Below are positions 1-5,397 of a stretch of 7,833 bases of DNA, piece after piece. The stretch covers positions 1-7,833 of the forward strand of contig JAPPKR010000167.1 in the NCBI GenBank assembly GCA_028819835.1, read 5' to 3'. The notes beneath the pieces were generated by a model. It was not told the origin of the DNA and ran no database searches. It saw only the letters and a list, made by a program, of their open reading frames with translations. Numbering within the stretch: the first letter of the stretch is position 1; every line of letters begins with the position of its first letter. A program made the position numbers and the translations under genes. The stretch is from a bacterium (GTDB lineage: Bacteria; Actinomycetota; Acidimicrobiia; UBA5794; ZC4RG35).

Positions 1-265
1 CGTTCTCCACCACCATCACGTTCAGGGTGGTCGCCGAGTCGGGGAAGGCGATCCCCAGTTTCTCGTAGAAGTCGTACCAGACGTCCCTTCCCCGCGGGAC
101 TCCGGGGACGCCGTGCAGCACGATGTCGGGGTGGACCAGTTCTTCGAACAGCGCCCGCAGGTTGGTCTTGAAGACCTCCAGGTTGGCGCCGGTGACGGGA
201 AAGTCCTTCTCTCCCTCGATTATGAAACGCTCGACGACCGCTCGGGTCTCTTCTGTTGTGGACAT
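1..265 (-). CDS. SnoaL-like (NTF2-fold) protein, partial, C-terminus outside the window
   Basis: The first 88 codons are visible; the gene continues past the left edge. The start ATG (265-263) is well supported: AAGGAG lies about 5 nt upstream. The product opens MSTTEETRAVVERFI, an amphipathic helix typical of NTF2-fold proteins. It then has HPDIVLHGVPGVPRGRD (residues 45-61) followed by an aromatic helix and a GIAFPD segment (71-76), the usual order in SnoaL-like polyketide cyclase/ester cyclase proteins (H..G...G.e......aFPD). Such proteins are small cytoplasmic alpha+beta cones that catalyse aldol cyclisation, isomerisation or hydrolysis, and many are uncharacterised. The gene starts 22 nt after the stop of the phosphotriesterase-family gene on the same strand, so the two are probably co-transcribed. 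The catalytic residues in the C-terminal half cannot be checked here. The fold assignment is fairly secure; the reaction is unknown. Confidence 0.72.
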   Translation of the reverse strand, partial: MSTTEETRAVVERFIIEGEKDFPVTGANLEVFKTNLRALFEELVHPDIVLHGVPGVPRGRDVWYDFYEKLGIAFPDSATTLNVMVVEN

Positions 266-287
266 GGTGCTCCTTCGGAGTCGGGGT

Positions 288-1436
288 CTAGGCGAATGTG
301 AGCAGGCGCCGGGGGTTTTCGATGAGGATCCGGTCGATCAGGGCCTGGTCGAATCCCTTGTAGCGCATCAGTTGCTGGACGGTGTCGGGAATGTGCTGCC
401 AGCCGAACCCCCCGTAGCGCCGGTACCAGTGCTGGAGGGCCAGGTCGTGGGAGATCAGGAGTTGGTTCTCGTAACCGGCTTCGGCCAGGGTTATGAGGTA
501 GTTGAGCCGCACCGCGTCGTTGGGGTCGTCGATCGGCCCGCGCTGGCGGTGGGAGGCCTCCCGTCCGAAGCCGTCGAGCAGGAGGGACGCTCCGGTGGCG
601 GCCAGGTCCAGGAAGGGCTTGGGGTCGAAGGAGTGGGGAGCGGGCCGGGAGGGGAGCCGGTGCTCGACATGGGAGAAGGCGATCCGGGAGAGGTCGCCTC
701 CCTCCTCCTCGATGATCCTGATGGCGTCCCACACCGAGTCGGGGCTGTAGCCGGGATGGATCGAGAGGCCGCACCCGGTCTCGTTCTGCGAGCGGATCGA
801 GGCCCGCAGCGACTTCTCCTCGTTGGGGTGGAGCGGCCAGGACAACCCGACCTCTCCGATGATCCCCGCCTTGATGCCGCCCGACAACCCGTCGACGATA
901 TCGCCGGTGATCAGTTCCTGGGTGCGTCCGGCGCTCAACTCCGACATGTTGGACGGATGATGATGCTGGGAGTAGAACCCGGTGCCCATCACGATGTGCA
1001 CGCCCGTCGCCCGGGCGATCTGCACCAGTCCTCGGGGGTCGCGGGCCAGGCCGCGGGGGGTCTGGTCCACCAGACACGATCCCCCGTGGCGCTTGAAGAG
1101 GTTGGCCTCGTAGATGACGTCGTCGACGTCGGTCAGCCGGTAGTTGCCGTAGAAGAACCAGTAGCGTTCGATGTCCCCCCGGGTCTCCAACGTGACGGGG
1201 TTGCCCCATTTGGCGGTGAACGAGGCGGCCACTCCCGGGCCGTTCTGTCCCGGCTCCAATCCCGCCTCGGGTTGAGCCGACGCTCTCTCCACCGACTCGG
1301 TCGAACCAAGAAGGGCCGTGGCGGAGGACGCTCCCATGGTCATGTCGATCAGCACGTGCTCGTGGGGGAGGGTGATGCCCACCTGCTCGGGCGGGACGGG
1401 TCCCAGCACTGTCTGGATGGCGCCGGAGGTAGGCAT
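288..1436 (-). CDS. Phosphotriesterase-family metal-dependent hydrolase, paralogue A
   Basis: A 382-residue amidohydrolase-superfamily (PTE/Php-like) TIM-barrel enzyme. The binuclear-metal ligands can be placed: H25 and H27 in GITLPHEH, bridging E195 in IIGEVG (Glu where the classical phosphotriesterase has carboxylated Lys), H227 in LSIHPG, H256 in FSHVEH, and D331 in ISHDLA. Spacing from the bridging residue to the next two His (32 and 29 residues) matches phosphotriesterase, but the HxH-to-Glu distance (168) is about 56 longer, so there is an insertion within residues ~36-100. Family members hydrolyse phosphotriesters, lactones or esters; the substrate here is unknown. There is no signal peptide, so it is presumably cytoplasmic. 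The ATG at 1436 lacks a Shine-Dalgarno sequence but has TACAAT 8 nt before it, which suggests a leaderless transcript. It is closely related to copy B (5398-6555), probably forms an operon with the SnoaL-like gene, and lies 164 bp downstream of the ABC operon. Confidence 0.92.
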   Translation of the reverse strand: MPTSGAIQTVLGPVPPEQVGITLPHEHVLIDMTMGASSATALLGSTESVERASAQPEAGLEPGQNGPGVAASFTAKWGNPVTLETRGDIERYWFFYGNYRLTDVDDVIYEANLFKRHGGSCLVDQTPRGLARDPRGLVQIARATGVHIVMGTGFYSQHHHPSNMSELSAGRTQELITGDIVDGLSGGIKAGIIGEVGLSWPLHPNEEKSLRASIRSQNETGCGLSIHPGYSPDSVWDAIRIIEEEGGDLSRIAFSHVEHRLPSRPAPHSFDPKPFLDLAATGASLLLDGFGREASHRQRGPIDDPNDAVRLNYLITLAEAGYENQLLISHDLALQHWYRRYGGFGWQHIPDTVQQLMRYKGFDQALIDRILIENPRRLLTFA

Positions 1437-1444
1437 GGCCCAAC

Positions 1445-1450
1445 ATTGTA
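1445..1450 (-). promoter_or_regulatory. Candidate -10 box (TACAAT) for paralogue A, leaderless
   Basis: Read on the minus strand, TACAAT is followed by GTTGGGCC and then the ATG of paralogue A. This puts the expected transcription start at or next to the start codon. No convincing -35 hexamer lies 16-19 nt upstream and no Shine-Dalgarno sequence precedes the ATG. The same arrangement precedes paralogue B, which strengthens the reading. The assignment rests on motif and spacing only. Confidence 0.4.
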
Positions 1451-1568
1451 GAAAGGAGAAAAGACGATGGCGCCGACGAAGACAGGCGCCGGACCCGGTC
1501 TTGAGATGGCGGCGTCGGTTCCTTGTCTAATCCCGGCGGGCGTGGGACTTGGGAATAGCGACCGGGAA

Positions 1569-1596
1569 CCGGTACCGGTCCGTGGGGACGTACCGG
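1569..1596 (-). terminator. Hairpin terminator candidate after the ABC operon
   Basis: CCGGTAC (1569-1575) pairs perfectly with GTACCGG (1590-1596), and inside it GTCC (1578-1581) pairs with GGAC (1586-1589) around a GTGG loop, leaving a two-base bulge. This 11-bp GC-rich stem begins 5 nt after the TAG stop of the last ABC permease, where a terminator is expected. No U-tract follows in the direction of transcription, so it would be the U-less type often proposed for high-GC bacteria, or an mRNA 3'-end stabiliser. The rest of the 164-bp gap (1437-1600) shows only the putative -10 box of paralogue A. Confidence 0.45.
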
Positions 1597-1600
1597 GGAG

Positions 1601-2362
1601 CTATTCGGGGACCAGGTCCCTGTGTTTGAGCAGCCACCCGGTGACGGTGACCGAGATGATCGCCAGTGCGGTGGCCTTGGCGACCGCGCCTCCCACGCCG
1701 ACCTCCACCCGACCCAGCACCTCGGTGACGGTCTCCAGATTGTCTGGTGTCAGGGCCGCCAGGTCCGCCCACGCAGACACTACGATGCGATAGATCGACG
1801 AGGCTTGGATCCCTTCGATCACGTTGCCGAGGGTCACTTCCCAGATCAGCAGGTAGCCGAGCCCCGCCACCGCGGCACGGCCGACCACCAGGCCGAGGGG
1901 AACGAACAGAGCGGCCGACGCCACGCTCTGCACTGCAGCCGCCACGGTCGTGGAGACCCCGATCGACCAGTCCCCGGTAACGACGGCGGCCGCTGTCCAG
2001 GACGCGATCACGCCGGCCCCCAGAATCACGAAGGAGGCCAGGGCGGCGGCGGTGATGACCCCCAGAGAAATCACCCACCGGGACACCGGTTTCAAGAGCA
2101 GGAACGGAAGGGTGTGGGACTTTCGCTCTTCCCCCAGCGCGGCGGTCGACACGACCAGGGCGGCGACCGGGAACAGGATCGAAAACCCGAGGCCCACCGT
2201 TATGTCGTTGTAGAAGGTGGCCATCCACTCACCCGAGCGCCCGGGGGCCAGCACCAGGAGTATCGGAGCGATGGAGCCGGTCAGGACGAAGAGCCCGATC
2301 GACCGACGAAGGCCGAGCAGTCGGCCCGTCACCGAGCGGGTGATCAAAAAGAAAGCCTTCAC
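1601..2362 (-). CDS. ABC-2 type transporter permease, second permease of the operon
   Basis: A 253-residue membrane protein with about six hydrophobic segments. The first helix lies near residues 22-39, the next near 54-76, and four more run from about 98 to the C-terminus. After the second hydrophobic segment is LGEERKSHTLPFLLLKPVSRW (roughly 76-96), the cytoplasmic coupling element typical of ABC-2 permeases (E..+.GTL..LL.+PVSR pattern), which contacts the ATPase. It lacks the long cytoplasmic N-terminus of the first permease (3312-4229) and is not an obvious copy of it. The start is GTG at 2362-2360; its GTGA overlaps the TGA of the preceding ATPase by 4 bp, indicating translational coupling. 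It probably pairs with that ATPase, or forms a heteromeric complex with the other permease. Export of a small molecule or lipid is usual for the family; the substrate is not deducible. Confidence 0.85.
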   Translation of the reverse strand: MKAFFLITRSVTGRLLGLRRSIGLFVLTGSIAPILLVLAPGRSGEWMATFYNDITVGLGFSILFPVAALVVSTAALGEERKSHTLPFLLLKPVSRWVISLGVITAAALASFVILGAGVIASWTAAAVVTGDWSIGVSTTVAAAVQSVASAALFVPLGLVVGRAAVAGLGYLLIWEVTLGNVIEGIQASSIYRIVVSAWADLAALTPDNLETVTEVLGRVEVGVGGAVAKATALAIISVTVTGWLLKHRDLVPE

Positions 2363-3315
2363 CGCTGTTCCACCAGGTAACGGAACACACTTTCGAGGGA
2401 GTCGTCCTCGGCGGACACGGCCGTCACCACCGAATCGGTCTCGAGGGCGGCGACCGCGATATCATGCCCCAGGGCGCCTGCGTCGCTGGTCCTGATCTCG
2501 ACCCCGGCGGGATCGACGCGCACCGACTCCACCCAGTTCCCCGCCAGGAGGCGCCGGGCCAGCCGGCGGGGCCGGTCGGTGTCGATCCGGATCAGGCGGG
2601 GAGTGTCGGACATGGCGTCGCGCAGGGCGGCCACCGATCCCGCCGCGGCCAGTCGGCCGTTGACCATGGCCACCACTCTGGTCGCCATGCGGTCCACCTC
2701 GGCCAGCACGTGGGAGGAGACGATGATGGTCCTGCCCTCCCCGCCCAGTTGCACGAAGAGGTCGATCAGGCGGGCGCGCTGGACCGGGTCGGTTCCGTTG
2801 AGGGGCTCGTCGAGTATCAGGACCTGAGGGTCATGGACCAGGGCGGCGGCCACCTTGGCCCGCTGGCGCATGCCCTTCGAGAATCCCGAGAGTGAGCGGT
2901 CGGCGTCTTCGGAGAGATGGACCGTATCAAGCGCCCGCTGAGCGGCGAGCCTCGCGTCGTCCACCTTGGAGAGCGCCGCGCTCCATTCGACGAACCGGCG
3001 GGCGCTCATGTGGTTGTAGACCGCTTCGTCCTCGGGCACGAAGCCGACGCGGCGGTAGACACCGTGATGTCTCTTCGGGTTACGGCCCAGAATGGCGGCC
3101 TTGCCCGCCGACGGCGACAGAAGACCGGCCAGCACCCTCAACAGCGTGGTCTTGCCGGCGCCGTTGGGTCCCAGCAGCCCCGTCACCCCCGGTCCGAAGG
3201 AGCAGTTGACCTCTGAGACCGCCACCTTCTGGCCGAACCACTTCGAGAGGTTGGTGGCGACCACCGTGGCGTCGGAGACGTCACGGGCGTCCATGGCGTG
3301 AGGGGCGTCGGTCAC
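2359..3315 (-). CDS. ABC transporter ATP-binding protein, second ATPase of the operon
   Basis: A 318-residue nucleotide-binding subunit of an ABC-2 type transporter; it hydrolyses ATP on the inner face of the membrane. Motifs in order: Walker A GPNGAGKTT (49-57), Glu at the Q-loop position in GFVPED (91-96), signature FSKGM (145-149), Walker B VLILDEP (165-171), a D-loop reading NGTDP, and the switch His202 in VSSH. About 100 residues follow as a DUF4162-like C-terminal region. The GTG start at 3315 is chosen over ATG at 3294 because GGAGG lies 5 nt before it and its GTGA overlaps the preceding permease's stop by 4 bp. An upstream extension of the same reading frame to 4059 crosses the permease gene and is not real. 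Its stop overlaps the next permease's start, so it belongs to a coupled four-gene operon. Confidence 0.9.
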   Translation of the reverse strand: MTDAPHAMDARDVSDATVVATNLSKWFGQKVAVSEVNCSFGPGVTGLLGPNGAGKTTLLRVLAGLLSPSAGKAAILGRNPKRHHGVYRRVGFVPEDEAVYNHMSARRFVEWSAALSKVDDARLAAQRALDTVHLSEDADRSLSGFSKGMRQRAKVAAALVHDPQVLILDEPLNGTDPVQRARLIDLFVQLGGEGRTIIVSSHVLAEVDRMATRVVAMVNGRLAAAGSVAALRDAMSDTPRLIRIDTDRPRRLARRLLAGNWVESVRVDPAGVEIRTSDAGALGHDIAVAALETDSVVTAVSAEDDSLESVFRYLVEQR

Positions 3316-4229
3316 GTCAGCCTCCGGTATCGCCAGCCCACCACGAGCACGCTGACGGCGGCCATGCCGATCACCACCATCAGCGAGGCCTCGGGACCGA
3401 AGCCCGCCTGTGCGGGGATGGAGGCGGACGCCTCCATGTCGAAGATCCAGTCGCGGACGTGTCGGGGGTGCTGTTCCAGCGCCAGCAGGGAGGTCCACTT
3501 CGTGCCGGGCGCCGAACTGGCTTCCTGGAGGAGGAGCGCCACGAGGTTGAGGCCCAACAGCACAGCGACGAAACCCGCCGCGGCGTTGCCTACCCGCTTG
3601 GCGAACGAGGCGGCCAGAAAAGCCAGCGAGGCATGCATCGTGAAGTAGACGAGAGCGGCCGCGGGGACTTTCCACAGGATGTCGGTGGTCCCCCCCAGGT
3701 AGGAGAGGAAACCGGCCGGCGACAACGCGGCGAACCCCAGGTGGAGAAGGAGTTGTGGGACCAGCCAGAAGCTCAGGATGACCGCAGCGAAGGTGGCTCC
3801 CTTGGCCACCAGGTAGTCGCGCACGCTCAGAGGTCTCGAGAAGTAGACGTTCAGAACTCCCTGGGTCCGGTCGGGGACCAGCAACTGGGGGCCGGTGAAG
3901 GCGGCGAAGAGCAGGGCCACGGTCGAAATGAAGTCGAAGTATCCGGCGTACCGCGGGAACAGACCGGAGGTGTCCAGCGAGACGGGCAGGGTGGACGAGA
4001 CCCACTCGATCGCCACCAGGAGCACCGCCGACCCCAGCGCCAGGGCGATGAGCGTCCACGGGAACAACTTGCGTTTTGCCTTGCGCCGCAAGCCCAGTAC
4101 GCGCCGGTATCCCTCTTTGACGACCGCCGCCATGGCGCCGCGCCGCCCCGTGCGGGGTCCGTGGTAGCTGCGGTAGCCGCGGTCGAGGATGATCGCCGAG
4201 TCTTGACCGCTCGTCGGAACCTCAGCCAT
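3312..4229 (-). CDS. ABC-2 type transporter permease, first permease of the operon
   Basis: A 305-residue permease with a cytoplasmic N-terminus of about 55 residues bearing the motif LDRGYRSYHGPRTGR (15-29), an element seen in a group of actinobacterial ABC-2 permeases. A basic stretch RRKAKRK (48-54) precedes the first membrane helix (about 56-77). A second hydrophobic segment (about 98-119) leads into DRTQGVLNVYFSRPLSVRDY (120-139), the ABC-2 coupling element. Further hydrophobic segments lie near 145-169, 187-211, 216-232 and 280-299. The ATG at 4229 has AGGGAG 4 nt upstream and overlaps the end of the upstream ATPase by 8 bp; its own stop overlaps the next ATPase's GTG by 4 bp. It presumably works with the ATPase encoded just before it. 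The substrate is unknown. Confidence 0.86.
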   Translation of the reverse strand: MAEVPTSGQDSAIILDRGYRSYHGPRTGRRGAMAAVVKEGYRRVLGLRRKAKRKLFPWTLIALALGSAVLLVAIEWVSSTLPVSLDTSGLFPRYAGYFDFISTVALLFAAFTGPQLLVPDRTQGVLNVYFSRPLSVRDYLVAKGATFAAVILSFWLVPQLLLHLGFAALSPAGFLSYLGGTTDILWKVPAAALVYFTMHASLAFLAASFAKRVGNAAAGFVAVLLGLNLVALLLQEASSAPGTKWTSLLALEQHPRHVRDWIFDMEASASIPAQAGFGPEASLMVVIGMAAVSVLVVGWRYRRLT

Positions 4230-5166
4230 TCGACTCCCTGGTGGCCGCCATGAACACGTCCTCCAAGCTTCTCAGATCGGTGCCCATCGCCCGGATCGAT
4301 GAGCCGGAGGCCGCCAACGCGTCGCGCACCGCGATGAACACGTCGTCGGAGGGACTCATGGCCGTCACGACCCGCCCGTCATGGGTGACTTCGACGCCCC
4401 TGGCGGTCAGGGCGGCCACCAGCGGCAGGGGATCGCCGAACACCTCCACCGAAACCGCGGCGCCGTCGTCGGGAGGATCGAGAGGCGCCGAGCGGAGCAA
4501 CCGGCCGCCGTCCAGCATCACGACCCAGTCGCAGGTCTGCTCGATGTCGTCCAACAGGTGGGATGAGAAGAGAACGTTCATTCCGAACTCGCGGAAGCGA
4601 TTGATCACCTCCAGCATCTGGTCGCGCCCTCCGGGGTCGAGGCCGGATGCAGGCTCGTCGAGGAGCACCAACTCGGGATCGTGCACGATGCTCTGGGCCA
4701 GTTTCACCCGTTGCTGCATGCCGGTCGAGAAGTCTCCGAGATAGCGGAATCGCTCCTCGTGCAGTCCCACCAGGAACAGGGTCTCGGAGGCGCGGCGGCG
4801 GGCCTCGGCCGGTGGGATGCCGGCCAGTTCGGCGGCGTACGCCACGAAGTCGGCGGCAGTCTGGTCGCGGGGGAGGCAACTCCCCTCCGGCATGTAGCCG
4901 ATCCTGGCTCGCAGTCCGGCGGCGTCTCTGGAGACCGGTGTTCCGAACACCGCCACGTCTCCCGAGGTCGGGGCGGTCAACCCCAGCAGCAGCCTGATCA
5001 GAGTGGTCTTGCCCGCCCCGTTGGCCCCCACCAGCCCGGTTATACCGGGTGGCACGCTGAGGTTGACGCCTGCCAACGCGCGGACGTCCCCGAAGTGTTT
5101 GTGGAGGTCGCGGGTTACGATGATCGGCGAGTCGGCGGGCCGCGGACCGGTCGGTCCGTCACCCAC
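4222..5166 (-). CDS. ABC transporter ATP-binding protein, first ATPase of the operon
   Basis: A 314-residue ATPase of the ABC-2/drug-exporter type. Walker A GANGAGKTT (47-55), Glu in the Q-loop position of GYMPEG (90-95), signature FSTGM (146-150), Walker B LVLLDEP (166-172), a canonical SGLDP D-loop and switch His203 are all present, so it should be catalytically competent. The C-terminal ~100 residues resemble the DUF4162-type extension common in this class. The start is GTG at 5166, the only initiation codon available before an in-frame stop. It has no Shine-Dalgarno sequence, but it overlaps the end of a possible 20-codon ORF (5159-5221), so reinitiation after that ORF is plausible. It is the first full-size gene of the coupled operon ATPase-permease-ATPase-permease and is related to, but clearly diverged from, the second ATPase. 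Confidence 0.91.
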   Translation of the reverse strand: MGDGPTGPRPADSPIIVTRDLHKHFGDVRALAGVNLSVPPGITGLVGANGAGKTTLIRLLLGLTAPTSGDVAVFGTPVSRDAAGLRARIGYMPEGSCLPRDQTAADFVAYAAELAGIPPAEARRRASETLFLVGLHEERFRYLGDFSTGMQQRVKLAQSIVHDPELVLLDEPASGLDPGGRDQMLEVINRFREFGMNVLFSSHLLDDIEQTCDWVVMLDGGRLLRSAPLDPPDDGAAVSVEVFGDPLPLVAALTARGVEVTHDGRVVTAMSPSDDVFIAVRDALAASGSSIRAMGTDLRSLEDVFMAATRESNG

Positions 5167-5221
5167 GGGAGTAGGCGTCCCGGGGCTTCATCTGGCCAGG
5201 TGATGCGGTTCTGTCGCTCAT
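5159..5221 (-). CDS. Possible leaderless 20-codon upstream ORF, coupled to the first ATPase
   Basis: An ATG at 5221-5219 opens a 20-codon frame beginning MSDRTASPGQMK and ending in TGA at 5161-5159. It lies 7 nt after a candidate -10 box (CATATT, 5234-5229), so a transcript could begin exactly at this ATG. Its end overlaps the GTG start of the ATPase gene by 8 bp (GTGGGTGA), a geometry suited to termination-reinitiation, which would explain why the GTG has no Shine-Dalgarno sequence. Alternatively, a one-base indel here would fuse this frame to the ATPase and make it that protein's true N-terminus. The peptide matches nothing I recognise. It is an inference from position, not from homology. 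Confidence 0.35.
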   Translation of the reverse strand: MSDRTASPGQMKPRDAYSRG

Positions 5222-5228
5222 GTACTCA

Positions 5229-5257
5229 AATATGGGGCGTCCGAGTCGGCCTGTCTA
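5229..5257 (-). promoter_or_regulatory. Candidate sigma-70-type promoter of the ABC operon
   Basis: On the minus strand TAGACA (5257-5252, one mismatch to TTGACA) is separated by exactly 17 nt from CATATT (5234-5229, four of six matches to TATAAT). The expected start point is about 5222, at or next to the ATG of the 20-codon ORF. This is the best -35/-10 pair seen in the window. A 12-bp inverted repeat ends 1 bp upstream of the -35, so regulation from that site is likely. Confidence 0.5.
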
Positions 5258-5258
5258 T

Positions 5259-5292
5259 GGGTGATACCCCTGGTTTCTGTGGGGTATCACCC
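5259..5292. promoter_or_regulatory. Perfect 12-bp inverted repeat, operator candidate upstream of the ABC promoter
   Basis: GGGTGATACCCC (5259-5270) and GGGGTATCACCC (5281-5292) are perfect reverse complements around a 10-nt centre (5271-5280). Each arm also contains its own small palindrome, GGGT-NNN-ACCC, with the two centres 23 bp apart. The site could therefore bind one large dimer or two dimers on about the same DNA face. It lies 1 bp from the -35 of the ABC promoter, centred about 53 bp upstream of the predicted start, a usual position for an activator or an upstream repressor. No T-run follows on either strand, which argues against an intrinsic terminator. No regulator gene is in the window. 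Confidence 0.6.
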
Positions 5293-5334
5293 TGAATGCA
5301 GGCTCTCTGCCGTGGATTGCCCACGTGGTGCCGC

Positions 5335-5347
5335 CCCCGACTCGGGG
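5335..5347 (-). terminator. Weak GC hairpin downstream of paralogue B
   Basis: CCCCG and CGGGG form a short GC-only stem about 50 nt after the stop of paralogue B, flanked by two copies of GCCGCCCCC (5330-5338 and 5347-5355). No U-tract follows, so termination is uncertain. The remainder of 5293-5397 shows no other clear signal. Confidence 0.25.
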
Positions 5348-5397
5348 CCGCCCCCACGATGCTCCCGGTCTTGACGCCAAACTGTCGCCGGTCGATG

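Noticed and set aside
220..1446. A 408-codon minus-strand frame overlapping paralogue A, opened by an ATG 10 nt before the real start
   Set aside because: Its translation is rich in Arg, Pro and Gly with no recognisable domain, while the other frame gives an intact metallohydrolase with all its ligands.
123..1451. A 442-codon open frame on the plus strand opposite paralogue A, and a similar 436-codon one (5296-6606) opposite paralogue B
   Set aside because: Both run codon-for-codon in register with the real minus-strand genes. In that register, antisense stops need TTA, CTA or TCA codons, which are rare in this GC-rich coding DNA, so long antisense frames are expected. The translations show no family motifs.
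3316..4059. An upstream extension of the second ATPase reading frame by about 248 codons
   Set aside because: It runs through the coding region of the first permease in another frame and has no ABC domain features. A GGAGG-led GTG at 3315, overlapping the permease stop, is the better start.
5259..5292. The 12-bp inverted repeat read as an intrinsic terminator of paralogue B
   Set aside because: There is no T-run on either strand after the stem, it lies over 100 bp from the stop, and it directly abuts a promoter. An operator is more likely, although termination is not excluded.
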